From: Sympetrum striolatum
Lineage: Eukaryota > Arthropoda > Insecta > Odonata > Libellulidae
Direction: 5' to 3'
Length of the DNA: 64,000 nucleotides
Assembly: GCA_947579665.1 (NCBI GenBank)
Contig: OX388345.1
Span: 74,081,454 to 74,145,453 of the forward strand
The notes beneath the pieces are model-generated. The model saw only the letters and a list, made by a program, of their open reading frames with translations, made no database searches and was not told where the DNA came from. A program made the position numbers and the translations under genes. Shown here piece by piece: positions 22,059-33,557 of the stretch. Each line of letters opens with the position of its first letter. Positions within the stretch are counted from its first letter, which is position 1.

Positions 22059-23362
22059 TGAACGACGTAAATGAGAATCAAGAGGTAATATACCTTAATA
22101 CGGGCACCAATACAAACATACCCATTTGCCCATGCGCTGCTGTCAACTTAACCGAATTTACGACAGTCGAATCGCATCCGAGGGCTGCAGATATGCGTAT
22201 CTGCTCGACTGACCCATGAGTGTTACCTTGAGAATTCATTCCATCCGATTCCACAAGGTGATCGCGACTTTTCGTTTCTTTTCCGCCTTCGAATGTCGTC
22301 GCGGATTTTTAAAGGTTTTCACGGTCTACGCATTAACTTGATGCACAGCACGAAGGGGCAATGGGGTGGGGACTCTGGGGAAGGGGCGGAAGAGTTGAAA
22401 AACGCCAAAGATAGAAATATAATGCTATTTATGAAAATAAATATAATTATCGTGTTTAGTTAATGCAAAATGCCAACTTATTACAGCGGAGAAATGTGGA
22501 AATATACGCGTTGCGGATCTGACAAAAGGTGACTGATTGAGCAATTCCGCTAACTAAATGTTTAGAAGAAGCATTATTACAAGTACAAATAACAGTAGAA
22601 TAACTTCAAAGTTCATTATTCGGTAGATAATTTCTTCGTACAAGAAGAAAAAAGGTTATAAAATTCAATAAGCAGCTTTAAATTTAAATCTTATTAAAGG
22701 TGGGTATGCCTTCCATATAATTACAAACTATGATATCATCCTCAAATTATGGGCAGCCTTTTCACTCCTGTTCAAAATCATCCATATCCAATGGCAGGTC
22801 GGAAATTTGAGGTCTCATCTATTCAGAATACGATATCTACATTTTTGGGTATACCTTCTGTCGTATCCAGAGTTTTCTTAATTTCTCTTTGATTGAAATT
22901 CTCCTGTCCCAAAATTGATCACGAATTTATTTTGAAAATAGAAGAAAACATATCTATCAATTCCTGAAGGTATCAACTCAAAACACCAAGTTACTCTTTT
23001 CAGCAGGAGGGTGAAATTTTCTGAATACATGCCCACCAAAGTAAATAATATTTAACCATACTTAAATTGAAGAATTCTTCATTGTAAAAAAGAAAGACCC
23101 GTTTTTAAAAGCAGGACAGCGAGCTGCATTAGTTATCTCTTTATATAAAAGATGCTCTCAGACATAATATGGGAATTGTTAGAGAAAATAAAGAGTAAAT
23201 TTAAAGTTGCACAATAAATTTAGATATAATACATGCTCGAAATATGCAGTAGGCATTATACATTCGCCTTCTGAAATCAAATTCTTCGAGGGAAAAAGGG
23301 GTAAAAACGTTTTAGAGCTAGCAGTTTCGAAGATTTTTCACGATGAGAGAAACTATAGTGTA
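22059..23362. other. no supported gene
   Basis: No frame with recognisable similarity and no clear repeat. Confidence 0.5.
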
Positions 23363-23425
23363 TCCTCACCACACGCCAAAAGAAGGCCCGCAGGGTGCTT
23401 AGGTAAGGTAGATGTAGATATCAAA
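23363..23425 (+). mobile_element. truncated LINE 3' tail related to the 5.1-8.0 kb element
   Basis: CACACGCCAAAAGAAGGCCC, then GCAGGGTGCTTAGG and GTAGATGTAGATA. It parallels the end of the intact LINE (CACACGCCGAAAGGCGG, TGTAGGGTATTAATG, TGTAGATGTAGA). Only the last 60 bases or so are recognisable, so this is an old, heavily 5'-truncated insertion. Confidence 0.7.
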
Positions 23426-24243
23426 AACATTCCGCAAAAGCTTTTTCTAATCATATGCACCAGCACACGCCGCTTAAAGGAAGGAAAAGAATTAGAAAAT
23501 GCAATATGGCGGACGAGAGGAGAATCCCCAGGAGTCCTACCCTCATGTATATTTCACCTCCGAGAGATTCCTCATTGTTCTTTCCGAGCCGCATTCTCTC
23601 CTTAGCGATGCACGCGCGTGGGCGTTAGACGGGATTTGAAAGCGGTCCTTTTTTTCCTCGTTATTTTTCTGAGGATACCTCCACAGAATCCTTGGTTGAG
23701 TCACCGCCAAAAATAAGCGAGAGAGCTCTTTTCCTGGAGAAAAAAGAATTAAATAGAGTTAAAGCAAGACTTGTCTGCGACTACAAAGGGTGAGAAAATG
23801 CCCTAGGGCGGTTTATCTCTGGGAAATACTGATTTATTTATTTAATTATTCAACGGGATTTGCCCTATTGTTACAAAAAATGTCACAGCACCAATATCAC
23901 AAAGTAGAATTTAAAAGTAAAAAATACAATACACAGTAGGATTTTATAAGTACAAAATATCACAAATATGGACATTTATATCACAAATTATTCAACTTTA
24001 AGCATGCATATCACTAACATTATTATAAATAACACAATTTGCGTATGGGATGTTACAAATAATAAACATAAGTAAAGACATAAAGTACAGCTTTTGCGAA
24101 GAGAGTAATAATTAAAAGTAAGTAATAATTATAAGGTAGCAATGTTTTATTGATTTGGAGATACATATCGCGCCTGGGGATGTTTTACATATTTCTCAGG
24201 ATATATTAGTGGCTATATAAGATTCATCACATCACTATATAAG
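23426..24243. other. A-rich DNA, no supported gene
   Basis: At 23830-24130 the sequence is A-rich with repeated ATCACAAA-like words and a TTCAACGGGATTTGCCCTAT block that looks like a retroelement 3' end. I cannot assign it. Confidence 0.4.
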
Positions 24244-24450
24244 ATTCATCAGATTAAATTATAATCGTATCGGAATTCTCTTTATGATTCATAATCGAAT
24301 CTTGGTACCTCGTTATGAATTTGCGATGTCTATTAGAGGCATTCCTACCGATAAAAATCTAGTTTCAGCGAAATGACTTGCAAACGGAGCTATTCGTCCT
24401 CATTCTCTAGTCCTCGATGGAATTTATAACATCGGCATGAATACCGAATA
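24244..24450 (+). repeat. unknown dispersed repeat, copy A
   Basis: About 207 bp closely similar to 27118-27325, including the identical run GAAATGACTTGCAAACGGAG and the following CTATTCGTCCTC. Similarity stops abruptly at both ends, which suggests a mobile element or a segmental copy. No inverted ends, coding sequence or tail were seen. Confidence 0.8.
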
Positions 24451-25746
24451 CAGTAGCTCTTATTACTTTATTTCAAAAAATTATGTCTTAACCTTTTGGT
24501 AGTATAATTTCATTCCTGTTACATTATGATGTTAAACTATACTTTAATTTTTAGTTTAATAATAATAAGTCGAATTTATCTTGCCATGATTAAAATATAA
24601 ATTAAAAGAATAATTTTATTAAAAAACTTCGGTGATCTGCCACTTCACTCAGGGTTACCAATTCTTACATACAAAGGACTTTATTTGGGGAAATAATGTC
24701 CTTTGTTCTTCGTTAAATTTAATGAAAAGTTAAATGAAAATAAGTAAAATAAAATATACCATCGTGTGCTGAGAAAGCATTTCTAGATGCATCATATTTA
24801 CGCCGCAAATATAGTTTTTAAATTTCATTTTAATTTCCTGATTTATTGGTTCGATCATTATTAAAGACATGTTAGGTAAACATTGTCACCTCTCTGCTCA
24901 TATCTTTAATCTGCAGCGAATGTTGAATTCTAATCAGTAATAAACACCGTGCAATCGAAACCTTGAATTTTCATTGGGAATTCCGCTGAGAGTCTTATTA
25001 ATATATTCAAGTTGTGCATCAATACGGCGAATAACACGTACATAAATTAAATAATAAACGTATAATTATAGAAAATTAATCGATAACACCCGATGGATGT
25101 TTAAAAAATCCATGAAAAGCTAGGAAAATTTATGACCTATGAAAAACATAATTAAATGCTGAATTCATTTACTGAATGGTGTTGCTTTGTTGAAGTAAAC
25201 TTCCTTAACATTTTGAATCCACTGATAAAGGAATTGATATTTAAACTCTCTTCGCCCTCTTAGGAACGAGCTCAATATAAAATATTGGGATTGGAATGAA
25301 TGTCAGTTACGTTATTTTCTTCACTAAGCAAATTCTTACCAAAAAACAAATTAAGTATTTATTTCGGAAATTAAACTAAATCGCGTAAGATTATTGTTAA
25401 ACCGGAGTATCTGATTGCATTCCGAAATATAAAAGAAAATAAACGTACAAAATAATAACAAAGGTCTACTCCTCTCGTTACTGGCGGTCTCTATGTTAGA
25501 GTAAACCAAAGCAAACAGACATCGCGGAACTGCTTGGGAAAGTGAACCAAATCTCAATAAAAATTGTACTGGGAAAACAAATATAAAATATAATATAGGT
25601 GATAGAGAACCTATTTAAGCTATGATGTTGATGCTATATAGCTAACAATACCAAGATTGATTAGACAATATAAATCTGTAACAACATCAACAAAAGTCAG
25701 ACACTCTGAATAATGTCTTGGACCCATCGGCTTCTTCATAGCTACA
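24451..25746. other. no supported gene
   Basis: AT-rich, with only short frames. Nothing recognised. Confidence 0.5.
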
Positions 25747-25974
25747 TTTAATACTATTACCTACGTTTAAAAAGCTCCCGAACGCGTTTATCCCGCGAAA
25801 ACGCCGAGCAGGTGAAATGTAAAATTCTGGTGGTAGATAGGTAACTAGGTAAGTGATAGGTAGCTGTACCCACAATATATGGCGCTATCTACCGCCAGAA
25901 TTGTACATTTCTCCTGCTCGGCGTTTTCGCGGGAAAAAATAAGTGCGGGAACTTTTTGAACGTAGTAGTATACA
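25747..25974. mobile_element. foldback element with about 85-bp arms
   Basis: The left arm, from about 25750 (CTACGTTTAAAAAG), through CCCGCGAAAACGCCGAGCAG to TTCTGGTGGTAGATAG, is repeated inverted on the right, from CTATCTACCGCCAGAATTG through CTGCTCGGCGTTTTCGCGGG to CTTTTTGAACGTAGTAG. The arms are roughly 85 bp with a spacer of about 45 bp. The arms are GC-richer than the flanks. No transposase is encoded, so it is a non-autonomous foldback or MITE. Confidence 0.85.
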
Positions 25975-27117
25975 TCCATCCAAAATGGGAGACAAAAATG
26001 CTGAAATGGTAGATAAAGTTGTAGCTCGAAATAGAGGTTAGCAAGTTCTTTCGAGGCAGCTAATGACCTCCAAGGTACCTGCAGCGAGTATGCAAATCCG
26101 AAGCTTTAACAATATCACTCCATTATGCGCGTCACTTTTTTGTGGGGGCATTTATTATTTCTGCATGATAAGCGTGACACTGGAATGGATAGAAAACAAA
26201 TACTTCGAACGGGGAACACATAGGGAGAAAGGCAAAGGTGTTAGGTCGTGGCCATTAAGAACTGGAATGTGATAGGAGGATGGGAAGCATCGGATTAAGG
26301 ACGGTAATGTCGGTGCATATGCGTGGAATGCGACAGTGAATTGAAAGTTGGGACGACGGAAATTCATCGGAGGCAGAAGGTTAAGCCTTGTGGAGCGAAG
26401 GAAGTGAACCGTGACAAATACATAAGTAAAAGCGTAGAAAACCAGATTCACAAGTTTTCACGTCGTCGGCGAGAATCGCGGAACATTCCGTGACTAGATA
26501 AAACGTCTGTATTACACTCTAAATTGGAGGGAATTCAGAATATATTGATCGGTCAAAGGCTTGAGTACTGACCTATTCTAAAGCAAGGAAATGCCTCCAA
26601 GGCTTGCGGATATGGGCACGAGTAACATAGATCACATTATACTGAAAGGAACCGCCCATTATATATGATTGTTTAAACATTTTTTTGTTTATTTGTGCAG
26701 CCAATTACAAGTAGATATTTGCAAATGAAACGTCGTTGGTTTCCCCATTTAATTAAGACCTCGTTGTTAACTAAAAAGGAAACTTGGAATGATTTACATT
26801 TAATTCAATTTCGAATGAAATATATTATATTAATGCGTTATTGAAGCGTTTAGAAAGAGAAATTGATTGTGAATTCTGAAGTCTCATTTAGACTTTAGAA
26901 TGTATATAGAATATTCGTAATTAAAAATTAATCTTAGAATCTACATAACTAAAATACTCCTTAGCATGTGACATCCTTATGCATATCATTACAGCACTCT
27001 GTGATCGTGATGAACGACTTTAGGCAGTGAGCGGCTGGCTGTTATATGCTTACAAATAAGCATGTTGTGACCAATATAAATCATAGCTATAGTTTTGCAT
27101 CAAAACCTACACTTAGG
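25975..27117. other. no supported gene
   Basis: No annotated feature; frames under 100 codons without recognisable domains. Confidence 0.5.
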
Positions 27118-27325
27118 GATTCATCACATTAAACGTTAATCGTATCAGAATTCTCTCATCGATTTAAAATCGAATCCTGTAACCTCGTTATGAATGTGCG
27201 ATGTTTATTAGAGGCATTCATACCACTGAAAATCTAGTTTCAGCGAAATGACTTGCAAACGGAGCTATTCGTCCTCGTTCTCTAGTCCTCGATGGAAATT
27301 ATAATATCGGCACGAATACCAAACA
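27118..27325 (+). repeat. unknown dispersed repeat, copy B
   Basis: The second copy of the repeat at 24244-24450, same orientation, about 2.9 kb away. Differences are scattered substitutions and small indels, so duplication is old enough for drift, yet the central 60 bp are almost identical. Confidence 0.8.
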
Positions 27326-29133
27326 CATCTGACCTATTCACTTAGTCCCATTTGACCATATTCCACCAACATTTTTCAGAAAAAATATTTTATTCGTTCC
27401 TGCAACTTTTCAGTTTTAGAAGAATCATTTGGTATAATACAATAGGAAATGAATCAATAAATTATAGACTAATACATATTTCCTGTTAATTGTAAAAACC
27501 TCTCGCTCAAACTTACGTGGATGATGCATTTATATATAGCATGACTATACATATCTCTGGTCAAATTTGGATTCATTTTAAAGCAAAAGAGTTTTTAATT
27601 TTTATTCTGAGAGAATTTTTGTGACTACAGCGTAAATAAACGAGAAAAGCGAAGAAGTTTAGAAAAATTTAAAAAAATCACTATTTAGCACAAAAGACCC
27701 AAAAGTGGGTAAACATCTAGATATTGGTCTGGAATTCTTTCGGATTTAGAAAAATAAATTGACGGCAGAAAATTTCGAAGAAAAATTTTGCGTGTGAAAT
27801 TTTAAGCCCAAATTCTTGCAGTATTAAAATGATAATATAAGAGAATCGTATCCACTACAATACGAAGATGGCGATACATTCAAATTCCTCTGCCATTCCA
27901 TATTTATCGCTAAGCGAATATGGAAAACGACTCTTCTTCGAAAAACACAGAAATGCAGCGTATACTGTTGTGCAATATATCTCACGATGACCACCGCTCG
28001 CATCTTTCTATCCTTATATGGCACTTTTCAACCGACCCGACTGAAAGCACTTGCTGATGTCTTCACCAAGGAACGATGTAAATTATTAGCACGTCCCTCT
28101 ACCAAGGCTTCCTCTAAAATCTCAATTTCATCTAATACGTCATTACCGTGTATTGCCCGCGGATTTTTGTAGTATTCCTACTGGAATTTGAATTCGGGTT
28201 GTCGTCAGGCTACTTTCTAGAATCATTGGTAGTATTAAGCGCAGAACTGACGAAGGCTTATCTCCTTTTAAGAGATGAAAATTCGATTGTTAACGAAAGT
28301 ATAGATTAAATGCCGAGGATGACTTTCAGGACAACTTTCGGGCAAAGTATTCCTGGCATCACGAAGCGGGAAAAATTAGAAAACTGAACGATTAAATTAA
28401 ACGTTAAATATCTGGTTACATAAAGGACTCGGAAGGCGAGGGAACTCATAGAAATTAAAGGTGCTGGAGGATGCTTATGTGTAAGGAAGTCATCCGAGAT
28501 GAATGAGGGTAATGAAATAAAAGGATAAGGAAGTGATTGTAACAATGGAATATGATAACAGGACAAATCAAGGGAAAAAAGGGAAATTGAAATTTATAAA
28601 ACGATTAAGAATATTGAATATTACGGACATCATTAAGATCTGAATATAGGGGTAGAAAAGGGCACAACATGGATCACTGAGAAGTTTTACGTATGATTTT
28701 AATTAGAATATAATGAGAACAGCATGGGTGTTGTAACATTTTTTCCTCATTCAAACACATATTTTCACTGACATATAAAAGCAAGGTTTGTCAATTAAAG
28801 TGTATTATTCTCGTCATATTTAATGTGATGAGGTATACCAACAGGATAATACTAAAGGCAGTAAGTACCATTCATAATAGACGTATATGTGCCTAACTTA
28901 ATCGAACCAAATTGTTGTGACTTTTTAAGAACTTCTTTTGACGCCATACTTAAAAACATCCGCAGGATTATTCGGGAGCAGAACAATCGTTTTCAATCAC
29001 AGAATTGCCCCAAAAATTAGACCTGCTGTTAGCCTTTATCACGACGGATTTCTTCGCCATCATCAGGGAGCTTAACTTCTGAATCCCACACCCGCGAACG
29101 ATGGGTATCTCATTATGTAACTAATGAGCCACT
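27326..29133. other. no supported gene
   Basis: AT-rich; no recognised gene or repeat. Confidence 0.5.
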
Positions 29134-29325
29134 CTAAAGGTTACTTTCTAGCATCTCGGGCACGATCTGCAGCAGATTATCGGGATCGCACGTGATGGCG
29201 GCGTGCAATAGGCTCCGCGGCGTGCAATGAGCGGGGGTGCAAACCCAACGTTCGGCGGGCATTCTCGCACGCCATCGAAGGTGTAACTTCCGACTCCCGC
29301 TCATAAACATTTCCGGATCCGTCAT
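29134..29325 (-). CDS. possible host exon, unrecognised
   Basis: A minus-strand frame whose C-terminal part reads TPRSLLHAAITCDPDNLLQ then IVPEMLES. In that part nearly all third codon positions are G or C, against an AT-rich background, a pattern expected of real coding sequence. A GTAACC after GAGATGCTAGAAA could serve as a splice donor. The words resemble a helical or ankyrin-like segment, but I do not recognise a family. No start, acceptor or neighbouring exon can be assigned, and an overlapping minus-strand frame (29177-29362) is also open. Treat it as a candidate only. Confidence 0.25.
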   Translation of the reverse strand: MTDPEMFMSGSRKLHLRWRARMPAERWVCTPAHCTPRSLLHAAITCDPDNLLQIVPEMLESNL

Positions 29326-29844
29326 TACGCGCGATTGCGGCCGTAACTAAAAAGCGAACCAAAGATCGGAATCTGCGTTTTGTGGTTTCATAAGCGATGC
29401 AGCGTTCTCGTCTCGCCGCTGGGTTGGCACGACTGACTCCACCTTCCCACTACAAAGTAGCCTTTTCAGAGATAATTAACAGATCGGTCGGCGGGGACAT
29501 TATTTACTGCACGTGGAGGTCGTTTACAAGCATGCAACGTTTGCCCAAGAGCCAGTTTTTTCTCTTTGAGGGAATTATTTTAAGTGCGATAAATCATTTG
29601 TTGACAGGCTGCAGGTTATCGGCCGCTCTGAATTATGCGAAGGAATTCATCGCTCGCAAAAAGAGTTGAAAAAATTGGTAAAAAGTCTGCTGTTTATGGA
29701 GATATGTTCAGGCTGTCGTTAGTGTTTGCTTGTGATATAGTTTAAAATATTATTACTATGGTGACGTAATAGCCTTCGTTGAGGCCGCTGTTAAACCTCA
29801 AACTCGCAAACCATAGGTAAGAAATGCTCTCGAGAGGGAATTAT
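29326..29844. other. no supported gene
   Basis: A 90-codon frame (29397-29669, +) without recognisable domains; otherwise nothing. Confidence 0.45.
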
Positions 29845-29975
29845 GCTTACTAGGCAAGATGAGGAGTGAGTGAGTTGGTTTACCTTTGCTATTCCTCTCC
29901 GAGACAGAATGCTGTGAATGAATAACGTCCATTTAAGTTCGCCACCATGTGCCCTTTATTCATCTTAATTCCTAT
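29845..29975 (+). mobile_element. SINE-like family, copy
   Basis: TGCTTACTAGGCAAGATGAG followed by GAGTGAGTGAGTTGGTTTAC, TTGCTATTCCTC and GACAGAATGCTGTGAATG. It diverges from the 31.5-kb copy, including a GTGAGTGAGT expansion, but keeps the block order. Confidence 0.55.
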
Positions 29976-30389
29976 GACATTCCTTGATCGAAACTTATTT
30001 TTCTCCACCGCCTCATTACAACATTTCCCTGTATGAACTCTTTATACTTTCTATAAAGAATTCAACCCAGTCTGGCTTTGTCCCTGCTTCCCGAAATGAG
30101 CTACAATTCTAAAGTCGCTGCAGTTTACGTAAGAGCAAGACAATAATCCAAGGAATAACACTTTTTATAGCACACAAGGTGGAGGGACCAGGATAATATA
30201 TTCGCCATCACTCGTACCTAATTTACTTCCTAATATAACACTCATTATTTTAGTTGTCTCACTCAAGAAGACTGAGACAACTTAAATAAAAGAAACTTTT
30301 CGCGGTACAGACTGAAAAAAATGTTATATCCGTCAAAGTATACAAACTTTAAGGTGACTTTTATTTTATATGGAATAGGTACAGGTAAA
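29976..30389. other. no supported gene
   Basis: Holds a small inverted pair, AGTTGTCTCACT near 30250 and AGACTGAGACAACTT near 30270. Nothing else recognised. Confidence 0.45.
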
Positions 30390-30740
30390 TTGGGAGGATC
30401 ACCTCCCAATGACCACCAGATGAACGACTAAATGGGTTAACTCATGCCTTAATACAAGAAGACATTCAATTAATTGCTGACGACATTCTATAAATCCATG
30501 TTGATAAGCCAAGAAAAATAAAATCAGGCTGTAATAGAATAAACGATTAAAAATCCTTGTTTATCTGAAAATGTTTTATGTAACCTTATTTTTACAATAC
30601 ACTCAGTTTTTTCTTGAATAATCTTTATATAAAGTGCAGTGGTCTTGGTAGAAAAAACGTTTTCAACCAATAGCAATTTAAAAAACCCTCCCAGAGTTTT
30701 TTTTTCAGTACGCAAAATAATTCACTCCATTAATGAATCA
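30390..30740. repeat. dispersed repeat, copy 2 (without MITE)
   Basis: Parallels 12720-13610 in block order but lacks the 413-bp hAT MITE. It therefore serves as a rough empty-site comparison for that insertion. No coding sequence recognised. Confidence 0.55.
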
Positions 30741-31285
30741 TGACGCATACGTTTTTAACGTCCAGCTCTTAATTCGTTACTCTTGAGTCAGCGACTGTTT
30801 CCCGCGCGAATGCAACGCTATCCTCGTGCATAGTGAACGAATCAAAACCATCCCGCAGGAATTTCAACGCCGAACTCCGAAAGTTCGGTTAAATGGCGTC
30901 CTCGGTCGTTGTATTGTCACGCTGATGTCATGTGGAGTATGCAGCCTTGGCAAAGATGCAAACGAGCATCTCCTCAAGAACCTCGCGGACTGCGAATTAT
31001 CCCATCCTCTCAAGTCACTCTCGCGCGCACTTGTCCCTTTCAACGCCTAATTTGCATTCTTCCAAATGCATTTCCATTCGAGGCGATCGTTTTCAATTCG
31101 CCATTCGTACTACTCTGCAAACTATTTCACGCTACGGAATATTTCCTAAAAAATGATTCCTCGTACAGGATTTCCTGCATAAAAGAGTATCTTAGAATTT
31201 AACAGGATCTGTAAAGTATTCAGACCAAAGCCCGGTTGGTAACTCACTCCAAGTAAAGAAAGACAATTTGAATATAGCTGTTAAT
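30741..31285. other. no supported gene
   Basis: Three overlapping plus-strand frames (30826-31202) lie in a moderately GC-rich patch. None has a recognisable domain. Confidence 0.4.
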
Positions 31286-31447
31286 GAATTAGAGGTTTAA
31301 AATCTACAAAAGCCGTCTTTGTCAGAGTTCCTCGATTAATTCACCTCTATTTGGAGAGGCGATCCCTTCCTGTTTTCTCCGAATACCGGTGAATGAGACG
31401 AGGATCGCCGACAAAGACGGCTTTTGAAGATATTATACCTCTAATTC
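31286..31447. mobile_element. long-arm inverted-repeat MITE, copy 1
   Basis: Starts GAATTAGAGGTTTAAAATCT, then AAAGCCGTCTTTGTC, and ends with the inverse GACAAAGACGGCTTTTG and CCTCTAATTC. A second member is at 42792-43065. An internal GAATACCGGTGAATGAGACG block is shared by both. This copy is shorter, with part of one arm deleted. No transposase gene. The superfamily is not clear because the target duplication could not be read with confidence. Confidence 0.8.
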
Positions 31448-31760
31448 GCTCTAACATTAGCTACCATAAGCTAGTAAAGAAAATGAGGCTTACTAGCATG
31501 GATGAGGAGTGAGGTAGTTTGTCATTGCTTTCCTCGCCAAGCCAGAATGCTACAAGTGGAACATATCCACGTAAGTGAATCTCAAGTACTCCAAGAATAA
31601 CTATTTTCTTGGCATTCCACATGGAGAAACCCTAATCAGTGCATTCATTCACTCATACCTCATTCCTATCATTTCCTCACAGCCATGATCAAGACTGTGA
31701 CAAAAGCAAATGAAAGATAAATTTTTTCTGTCTTCTACGAAATGACAAATGTAAATATTC
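31448..31760 (+). mobile_element. SINE-like family, longest copy
   Basis: Order of blocks: TTAGCTACCATAAGC, AAAATGAGGCTTACTAGCAT, GATGAGGAGTGAGGTAGTTT, TTTCCTCGCCAAGCCAGAAT, CTTGGCATTCCACATGGAGA, CAGTGCATTCATTCACTCAT, then GATCAAGACTGTGACAAAAG, AAATGAAAGAT and a T-rich stretch. This is the best reference copy in the window at about 310 bp. No coding sequence or terminal inverted repeat was found. Confidence 0.65.
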
Positions 31761-32033
31761 AATTGATCAGAATATGGCAGCAGGAACCTCGAGATTTTAA
31801 CCAAAGGATATTTTATCCAATGATGTTTTCCAAATACACTTCAAAATATGCTTGTGATACATCTTTCTGAAGTACTTTTTGGAAACTCCCTGAAATTCTC
31901 CAATTTTCAACGTATATCTGAAACAGCTTCAGATAATAATAATCTCTCCCCAACTTAGCGATAGTGCAGAGGTTGATTTTGAAAGAGAAATAAATTGTTT
32001 TATGTCAACTGCGAGATTTAGCCCAATGCCTTT

Positions 32034-32185
32034 AAAAGTAACTCTTTTCTTGGCATTCTATAAGGAGAGACCTTAATCAGTGCAATTATTCACTCATACC
32101 TCAGTAGCTTTCATTTCATCACTGCCATGATCAAGACTGTGACAAGAGTAAATGAAAGATACATTTTCTCAATCCTGTACCGGAT
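32034..32185 (+). mobile_element. SINE-like family, 3' half
   Basis: CTTGGCATTCTATAAGGAGA through GATCAAGACTGTGACAAGAG and AAATGAAAGATACATTTTCT. It matches the 3' half of the copy at 31448-31760 about 440 bp downstream in the same orientation, a possible tandem or partial duplication. Confidence 0.7.
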
Positions 32186-33220
32186 GACAGATGAAAAATA
32201 CTCCATTCGGTAGTAAGAATTTAGAAAAGGTAAATGGGTATTAATTCCATCTCAAGAACAAGAGCGAACTCCTATGCATGTGTTTGGGTTATTGTATCCG
32301 TAACGTATGTACTTAGGCGAACAAGCGATCGTGAGCGTTGCTATGCTAAAACGATTGCCAAATCGCTCTTAATTCGCAACTATTCGCGTCGTAGTTCAAA
32401 TCCGGCTACGGGTAAGACAAAAGAAGCCTTACGCAAGGAACAAAGCTTTCAAATAGAGAACATATGTTGTGTCATTTAACTTTCTTACGCCTTAGTTACT
32501 AAGTCAAACGGCATAATTTTATGTTGCATTGCAAATCATACAGTGTACTGCACCTTCCATAATAATTAGTAACACAGAAATGAATCTTAGATGGTTTGCA
32601 AATAAAGAAAAGGATGTTGAGTACATTATACTAAATTCCTTTTCTGCGAATTGGTGCATATTAGAAGAGTGAATTATCGGTTGAATGCCAACTGTCTTAA
32701 CGCAGTCACAACTGTAAAGATACATATTTTTCAATTTTTATGAATATACACATCTTTCATAGGCAATTAATTTCATCTAAAATTCCATGCAGATGAGATC
32801 ATCATCTTAGCTAACGAGCATACCTACGCGGATTTAGAAAGACAATAGTCCGGATCTCGAGCATAACAGCGCTATCTGTCGTCAAGATGCCGTGTCAATG
32901 AAAGCAACAACTAATTTTTACACATGCAGTTCTTGGAGGTAATTTAGCAGCGACTTATAATCCCGAGCTATGAGCAGCGATTGGAGTCATTAATAATTTA
33001 TCCAAAGAAATCCTCTTGTGCGAAGGATTTATGGAGATTTATTTTTACAAAATTATTATTGCCTGGAGGAAATAATGTTTCATAATTTCGGGTTGCTAGA
33101 TTAGAACTGTTAAGCGTAAATAAAAAAATGAAGATTACTAGTTCGCCGTCTATTGAGAACATCACTTACATATTAACTTCAGAATCATGAACTGGGAAAA
33201 CATTTCTCTTATCACGAGAT
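32186..33220. other. no supported gene
   Basis: No recognisable gene or repeat. Confidence 0.5.
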
Positions 33221-33557
33221 ATCTAAGTCAGGGATTCCCGATTTTGTTTCTGTACTTTTGTTTGGAACACTTCGCAAACCTGAGAAGTTTAACGGAAAAC
33301 TTAGCTTATTTTTATGTTAGGTAATTCTATTTGTATAATTTTAAACATCACTTAATTACAACTAATTATTTATTTAGTAATTATTTTTAAATATAAAACT
33401 ATAATATTATAACATAAAAATATGAATAAATAAAGGATTTAATGACTTTTATTCTATAATTCTCCATCAAGACTACAAATTACCGCGGAACACCTATTCA
33501 GGTTCAGCGGAACAGCAGTGTTCCGCGGAACACAGTTTGGGAAACCCTGATCTAAGT
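33221..33557. mobile_element. hAT MITE with 8-bp target duplication
   Basis: The element spans 33229-33549 (321 bp). It begins CAGGGATTCCCGATTTTGT and ends ACAGTTTGGGAAACCCTG, imperfect terminal inverted repeats. The same 8 bases, ATCTAAGT, lie on both sides (33221-33228 and 33550-33557). The right subterminal region repeats CGGAACA words (GTTCCGCGGAACAC), typical of hAT subterminal binding sites. It is non-autonomous and has no reading frame. Confidence 0.93.
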
